From a virus, in IMG/VR virus record IMGVR_UViG_3300010392_000061, positions 1-30,896 of that record: 30,896 nucleotides of DNA; one strand, written 5' to 3'. Made by a program: the position numbers and the translations under genes. Shown here in pieces: positions 27,045-30,896 of this stretch; position 1 is the stretch's first letter, and each line of letters starts with the position of its first letter. Under the pieces are notes generated by a model. It worked only from the letters and a program-made list of their open reading frames with translations, made no database searches and was not told the origin of the DNA.

Positions 27045-29276
27045 ATGCTAAACACAACTGAAGAAGTACAATTGGCTTTTGAAAAAGCTAATAGAGACGC
27101 AAGCAAACTCAAGCACGAGTATCTAACTCTTGAGCACTTGACCTTTGCTATCATGTGTGTCGAAGAGTTCGGAGTGACTCTAACTGAACTAGGCATTGAC
27201 TACGAAAGCCTTAAGAATCGGCTAGAGAATCATCTACTCAACGAATGCGATGATATTGTAATAGAAGGGAAGATTAAAGCAAAGAAGACACGGGCAGTTG
27301 AACGTGTAATGCAACGCTCGTTCGCACAAGCACTGTTTTCTAATCGAGATAAAGTTAGCTTAGCTGATATTATTCTAAGTCTTCTTCACGAAAAGAACTG
27401 CCTTGCTACTTACTATTGTATTCAAGCCGGTGTTACCAAAGACAAGATGGCTGAGTTCTTATACAGTGAGTTTATGTTTGAAGAAGGACTGGCTGCCGCC
27501 GGCGGAAAGCACGCAAACCCGCTTGAACGTTATACTGACAACTTAACCGAAATGGCTGCTAACGGAGAAATTGATCCAGTTATCGGTCGTGCTGAAGAAA
27601 TTGAAAGTATTGCTCTATCGCTTAGCCGGCGTTCTAAAAACAACGTAATGCTTGTTGGCGACCCTGGCGTAGGTAAAACTGCTATTGCCGAAGGACTCGC
27701 ATATCGAATTGTTAATAAAGAAGTTCCTAAGTTCCTCGAAGAGTACGAAGTGTTTAGTCTTAAGATTACTACTCTTCTCGCCGGTACTCGCTACCGTGGC
27801 GAATTTGAAGAACGTATGGACGCACTGCTTGAAGATCTCATCCAGCACGAAAAAGCTATTCTGTATATTGACGAAGCACATATGATGAACGGTGCCGGAG
27901 CGGGACAAAGTGAAAATCCAAACGATCTTGCTAACATTCTTAAGCCAGCTCTGTCTAAAGGTACTATCAAAGTTATCGGTAGCACTACGTGGGATGAGTT
28001 CCGCAAGCACTTTGAAAAAGACACTGCGCTTATGCGACGCTTCCAACGTGTAAGTGTTGAAGAACCAAGTGAAAAAGATACAGTAGCTATCCTTGCTGGT
28101 ATTAAGAAGTACTACGAAAAGTATCACAAAATTAAGATTCACAAGAACGCACTTACTCGTTCTGTTGAACTTAGTGTAAAGTATCAGCATGATAAAAAGC
28201 TTCCTGATAAAGCAATTGATCTTATTGATCAAGCGTGCGCACGTTTTAATCTACTCGACGGCTTTGAAGGCAAGCGAGTAGTTAAGGCTTCTGAGATCGA
28301 AGTTGAAATGGCTAAAGTTCTCAAGATGCCTGTTGAAAACATTCGCGAGCGTGAAACTACAAGCCTTGCTAATCTTGAGTCAAACATCAAGAGCTATGTA
28401 TACGGACAAGATGTTGCTATTGAACAAGTAGTAGACAAGATCCTTGTAGCACAAGCAGGCCTTAAGGATCGTAACAAGCCAATTGGTAGCTTTGTGTTTA
28501 TGGGCCCAACTGGCACAGGTAAAACTGAAACTGCTAAGCAAATCGCAGACAACTTAGGCGTAGAACTTGTACGTTTTGATATGAGTGAATATCAAGAGTC
28601 ACACAGTGTATCTAAGCTGCTGGGTTCTCCTCCGGGTTACGTAGGTTATGGCGATAGTTCAGGCAAGCTGATTAATAAGCTACAAGAACATCCTAACTGT
28701 GTACTGTTGCTCGACGAGATTGAGAAAGCGCATCCAGACATCAGTCAGATCCTGCTACAGGTAATGGACTATGGTAAGATCTCCGGCAGTAACGGTAAAG
28801 AGATTGACGTGTCTAACTGTGTATTGATTCTTACTACAAACCTTGGCGCTGCTGACAGTGAAAAGAACACAATCGGCTTTGGTGATGCTGCGCAGAAAGT
28901 GTACAAAGACGCTGCGTTTAAGAAATTCTTCTCGCCAGAGTTTAGAAACCGTCTTGACAAAGTTGTTACGTTTAACTACCTTGAAGAATCTGTAATTGGT
29001 AAGATTGTTGACAAGTTTATCAGCGACCTGCGTGTTACACTTAAAGGCAAGGGCGTAACTGTAAAACTTGATAAGACCGCTAAAGCGTATCTTATGAAAC
29101 ACGGTTATCATCGTGAAATGGGCGCTCGTCCGCTAGGCCGAGTCATTGACGAGAAGATTAAGACTCCGCTCAGTAAAGCAATCCTGTTCGGCGAGCTTAA
29201 AGACGGTGGCACTGTAACTATTAGCGCAGCTAAGAACATCACTCTGTCTTACGAAAGCAACCAAAATGTTACATGA
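27045..29276 (+). CDS. clpA: ClpA-like AAA+ unfoldase
   Basis: The 743-residue protein has ClpA architecture: an N domain (1 to about 145; adaptor-binding in host ClpA), D1 with Walker A GDPGVGKT (205-212) and Walker B ILYIDEAH (272-279), and D2 with Walker A GPTGTGKT (487-494), Walker B VLLLDEIEKAH (553-563), the pore loop GYVG (531-534), and the closing GARPLGRVIDEKIKTPL. It lacks the long ClpB middle domain, so it is a protease-type unfoldase. NTIGFGD holds an IGF tripeptide (610-612) at the place of the ClpP-docking IGL loop of host ClpA. No clpP gene is visible here, so it should pair with host ClpP. An AAGGTAG site precedes the ATG; it overlaps the next gene by 11 bases. Confidence 0.93.
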   Translation: MLNTTEEVQLAFEKANRDASKLKHEYLTLEHLTFAIMCVEEFGVTLTELGIDYESLKNRLENHLLNECDDIVIEGKIKAKKTRAVERVMQRSFAQALFSNRDKVSLADIILSLLHEKNCLATYYCIQAGVTKDKMAEFLYSEFMFEEGLAAAGGKHANPLERYTDNLTEMAANGEIDPVIGRAEEIESIALSLSRRSKNNVMLVGDPGVGKTAIAEGLAYRIVNKEVPKFLEEYEVFSLKITTLLAGTRYRGEFEERMDALLEDLIQHEKAILYIDEAHMMNGAGAGQSENPNDLANILKPALSKGTIKVIGSTTWDEFRKHFEKDTALMRRFQRVSVEEPSEKDTVAILAGIKKYYEKYHKIKIHKNALTRSVELSVKYQHDKKLPDKAIDLIDQACARFNLLDGFEGKRVVKASEIEVEMAKVLKMPVENIRERETTSLANLESNIKSYVYGQDVAIEQVVDKILVAQAGLKDRNKPIGSFVFMGPTGTGKTETAKQIADNLGVELVRFDMSEYQESHSVSKLLGSPPGYVGYGDSSGKLINKLQEHPNCVLLLDEIEKAHPDISQILLQVMDYGKISGSNGKEIDVSNCVLILTTNLGAADSEKNTIGFGDAAQKVYKDAAFKKFFSPEFRNRLDKVVTFNYLEESVIGKIVDKFISDLRVTLKGKGVTVKLDKTAKAYLMKHGYHREMGARPLGRVIDEKIKTPLSKAILFGELKDGGTVTISAAKNITLSYESNQNVT

Positions 29277-29958
29277 AGTAATAGCAAGCGGACTGTTCTA
29301 TAACAAATACAAATACAAACTTGAGCTAATAACTTGTATAGGGCATTTGTTTCGTTCGGCAGATCGTGTTCAAGCTCGTGAAACAATCGACTTTGCTAAG
29401 CAATACATGAATAGCAGCGCTAACTGGGACGAAGCTCTCGAACAAGCAGGGCCCGGAGCGCTGCGGTACCCGACTAAATGGACCCTACGTCGATTTCAAC
29501 CAACTTCTACAGATATCCAAGATTGCGAAAAGCTGTATAACTTCTTAACCGTAACTGCTCCGGATACAAAAACAAGAGTAGAACTAAACAATCTTAGTCT
29601 CTACTCTAATGAGGAAGGCAAGGTTCGTGATATTGCTAAGGAGTTGTCATGTGTACATAAGTTACATGTTCAAAAGAATGATAACATAGAACCTAATACT
29701 ATCTATCATAGTTTTGCCGATCAGTACAAATATAAAATCACTGTAGGGAAAATACACGACACTGCCCTTGCTGCTTATCTCGAAACAAATAATAACACTT
29801 ATGTACGTGCCGGAACAAGCACTATAGAAGCAATAAGAAAGAACAAAGCTCAGTATTACGGCACATACTACTTTTATGTACGTGACGATAAAGTTTTAAA
29901 CGTAGTTTCTATGTTTGGCTTTGAAATAAAAAGACTCGACAAGTTGCTTCCTAAGTAA
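29266..29958 (+). CDS. unknown protein following clpA
   Basis: The 230-residue protein begins MLHEVIASGLFYNKYKYKLE and starts inside the clpA 3' end (11-base overlap), so the two are co-translated. It has an alternating basic/aromatic composition, with RVQARETIDFAKQYMNSSAN, KWTLRRFQPTSTDIQDCEKL and a C-terminal STIEAIRKNKAQYYGTYYFY followed by VRDDKVLNVVSMFG. No known domain, membrane span or metal site is recognised. Coupling to ClpA raises the idea of a substrate adaptor, but only position supports it. Confidence 0.7.
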   Translation: MLHEVIASGLFYNKYKYKLELITCIGHLFRSADRVQARETIDFAKQYMNSSANWDEALEQAGPGALRYPTKWTLRRFQPTSTDIQDCEKLYNFLTVTAPDTKTRVELNNLSLYSNEEGKVRDIAKELSCVHKLHVQKNDNIEPNTIYHSFADQYKYKITVGKIHDTALAAYLETNNNTYVRAGTSTIEAIRKNKAQYYGTYYFYVRDDKVLNVVSMFGFEIKRLDKLLPK

Positions 29959-29962
29959 AACA

Positions 29963-29970
29963 GATAAATA
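29963..29970 (+). promoter_or_regulatory. T4-type late promoter box very close to a start codon
   Basis: GATAAATA ends only five bases before ATG 29976, and no Shine-Dalgarno lies between. With the usual late-start distance, the transcript would begin at or beside the ATG, so the message may be leaderless. Confidence 0.55.
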
Positions 29971-29975
29971 ACACT

Positions 29976-30413
29976 ATGCCAGGAAACAGTGTTACAATTT
30001 TATCATCACAAGTCCACCCAGGGGACAGTTCAGTTCAAGCTGCGACAAGCGACAAAGTAAAAGGAGACGGATACTTTGGTCGCTCGGACGGTTTACATAC
30101 TGTACAAATCAACCTTACTAATTTCTCAGGAGAGATTGCTATACAAGGCAGTCTTGCTATAGAACCCACTGACGAAGATTGGTTTACTGTTGAGCTTTCG
30201 TCAGTTGACCCAACTACTTTGCTAATTGCTACAGTAGACACTACCGGAGCTATTACTGCTTCTAATGATAATAAAATAACACTGTCGAGTGTTAGCTACG
30301 ACGGTGAGAATTCTAATGTAAACTACAACTTTACTGGTAACTTTGTATGGCTTAGAGCTGTAGTAAGCGGGTGGAAGACAGGTAGTATCAGTAGCATATT
30401 AATGAATTATTGA
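29976..30413 (+). CDS. small beta-rich virion-type protein
   Basis: The 145-residue protein begins MPGNSVTILSSQVHPGDSSV and has GYFGRSDGLHTVQINLTNFS and GEIAIQGSLA, then EDWFTVELSS and FTGNFVWLRAVVSGWKTGSI. The all-beta pattern with GxIxIQGSL and a WLRAxVxxW strand looks like a carbohydrate-binding or decoration fold of phage structural proteins. It sits under a late box at the start of a fibre block, 12 bases before the fibre gene at 30426. Role in the virion is inferred from context. Confidence 0.72.
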   Translation: MPGNSVTILSSQVHPGDSSVQAATSDKVKGDGYFGRSDGLHTVQINLTNFSGEIAIQGSLAIEPTDEDWFTVELSSVDPTTLLIATVDTTGAITASNDNKITLSSVSYDGENSNVNYNFTGNFVWLRAVVSGWKTGSISSILMNY

Positions 30414-30425
30414 GGGTAAGAGGGA

Positions 30426-30896
30426 ATGACGCAAGAACACATTAACATAGGTTCAGCAGAAAGAGCAGGCGACGGCGAAAGCTTACGCAGTGCGTTTGCT
30501 AAAATCGAAAGTAACTTTATCGAACTCTACGCTCGTCAAAGCACTGCCGACGGCAACACTTTATCTCTTGATCTAATAGGCAATGTATTAGGCGACGACA
30601 GTACTGTAATGGTAGATTCGTCTAATAATACTATTATTGCTACAGGTGGCATTACAGGCAATGTAACCGGACAAGTAAGTGATCTATCTAATCACTCGTT
30701 ATCAGCGCTGAGTAATGTAAGTGATACAGTACCAAACACTGGACAAGTGCTAAAATGGAATGGCTCAGAATGGGAAGCAGGCTTTGACGCAGGAACCGGT
30801 GGCAGTGGTGGCGCTATTACTGTTGCCGGTGACGATAGCACACAGCGTACAATTAACAGTGGCGAAACACTTAGTATCTTAGGTGACGCAAATATA
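30426..30896 (+). CDS. tail-fibre-like protein, truncated by the window edge
   Basis: The frame is open from ATG 30426 (GAGGG at 30412-30416) to the end, giving 157 residues so far. It starts MTQEHINIGSAERAGDGESL then RSAFAKIESNFIELYARQ, the third clear copy of the fibre N-terminal module. Then follow LIGNVLGDDSTVMVDSSNNT, ITGNVTGQVSDLSNHSLSAL, the fibre motif PNTGQVLKWNGSEWEAGFDA and DDSTQRTINSGETLSI. The DDSTVMVD motif matches the fibre gene at 9609. The full protein is probably a long fibre; the end lies outside this window. Confidence 0.85.
   Translation, partial: MTQEHINIGSAERAGDGESLRSAFAKIESNFIELYARQSTADGNTLSLDLIGNVLGDDSTVMVDSSNNTIIATGGITGNVTGQVSDLSNHSLSALSNVSDTVPNTGQVLKWNGSEWEAGFDAGTGGSGGAITVAGDDSTQRTINSGETLSILGDANI

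Noticed and set aside
27045-29276. Calling the Clp ATPase ClpB (disaggregase)
   Set aside because: The long coiled-coil middle domain of ClpB is absent and an IGF ClpP-docking tripeptide is present, so ClpA type is preferred.

Overview
The window is almost certainly part of the genome of a T4-like contractile-tailed phage (myovirus) of a marine bacterium, most likely an alphaproteobacterium. The phage call rests on a T4 gp44-type clamp-loader ATPase, a phage PhoH, MazG, a GroES-like co-chaperonin, thymidylate synthase, dihydrofolate reductase and thymidine kinase packed into overlapping cassettes, very long tail-fibre-like proteins, a spanin pair, and repeated T4/cyanophage-type late promoter boxes (NATAAATA) just upstream of virion genes. 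The host guess is weaker: the phage ferredoxin has the cysteine layout of FdxA-type 7Fe ferredoxins, which are common in proteobacteria. No rRNA, tRNA, CRISPR array or insertion sequence was seen, and there is no gene-free stretch longer than about 130 bases.

Layout. 1-2600: end of a truncated gene, small unknown genes (one apparently starting at ATT), a UV-damage endonuclease, a secreted zinc-peptidase-like protein on the minus strand, a coiled-coil protein and an A-type Fe-S carrier. 2600-14520: a late structural block with a 2319-residue fibre-like giant, two smaller fibre proteins, a 933-residue protein with Ig-like repeats and another fibre protein; late boxes precede most of them. 14520-16600: small conserved phage genes, including a stand-alone piece of the DnaE polymerase fold, a GroES-like co-chaperonin and one frameshifted small gene. 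16600-22300: an early/middle-type block opened by a near-consensus sigma70 promoter, carrying MazG, NADAR, clamp loader, thymidine kinase, nucleosidase, 7Fe ferredoxin, DHFR and ThyA. 22300-23100: phoH on the minus strand, with divergent late promoters between it and the next block. 23100-27000: two conserved phage proteins, i-spanin/o-spanin, a DUF1289-like mini-gene, a thermonuclease-like protein, an EF-hand membrane protein and DnaJ. 27000-29960: a second sigma70-like promoter, ClpA and an unknown protein. 29960-end: a further late fibre block, the last gene cut by the window edge.

How the parts may work together. Tdk, nucleosidase, DHFR and ThyA support dTTP supply for replication, with MazG and NADAR as likely nucleotide or defence-related housekeeping. 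GroES-like, DnaJ and a ClpA with an intact ClpP-docking loop form an unusually full protein-quality toolkit that would have to plug into host GroEL, DnaK and ClpP. The Fe-S carrier and ferredoxin form a second auxiliary theme. The fibre genes share a common N-terminal module, suggesting that several different fibres attach to equivalent sites on the virion.
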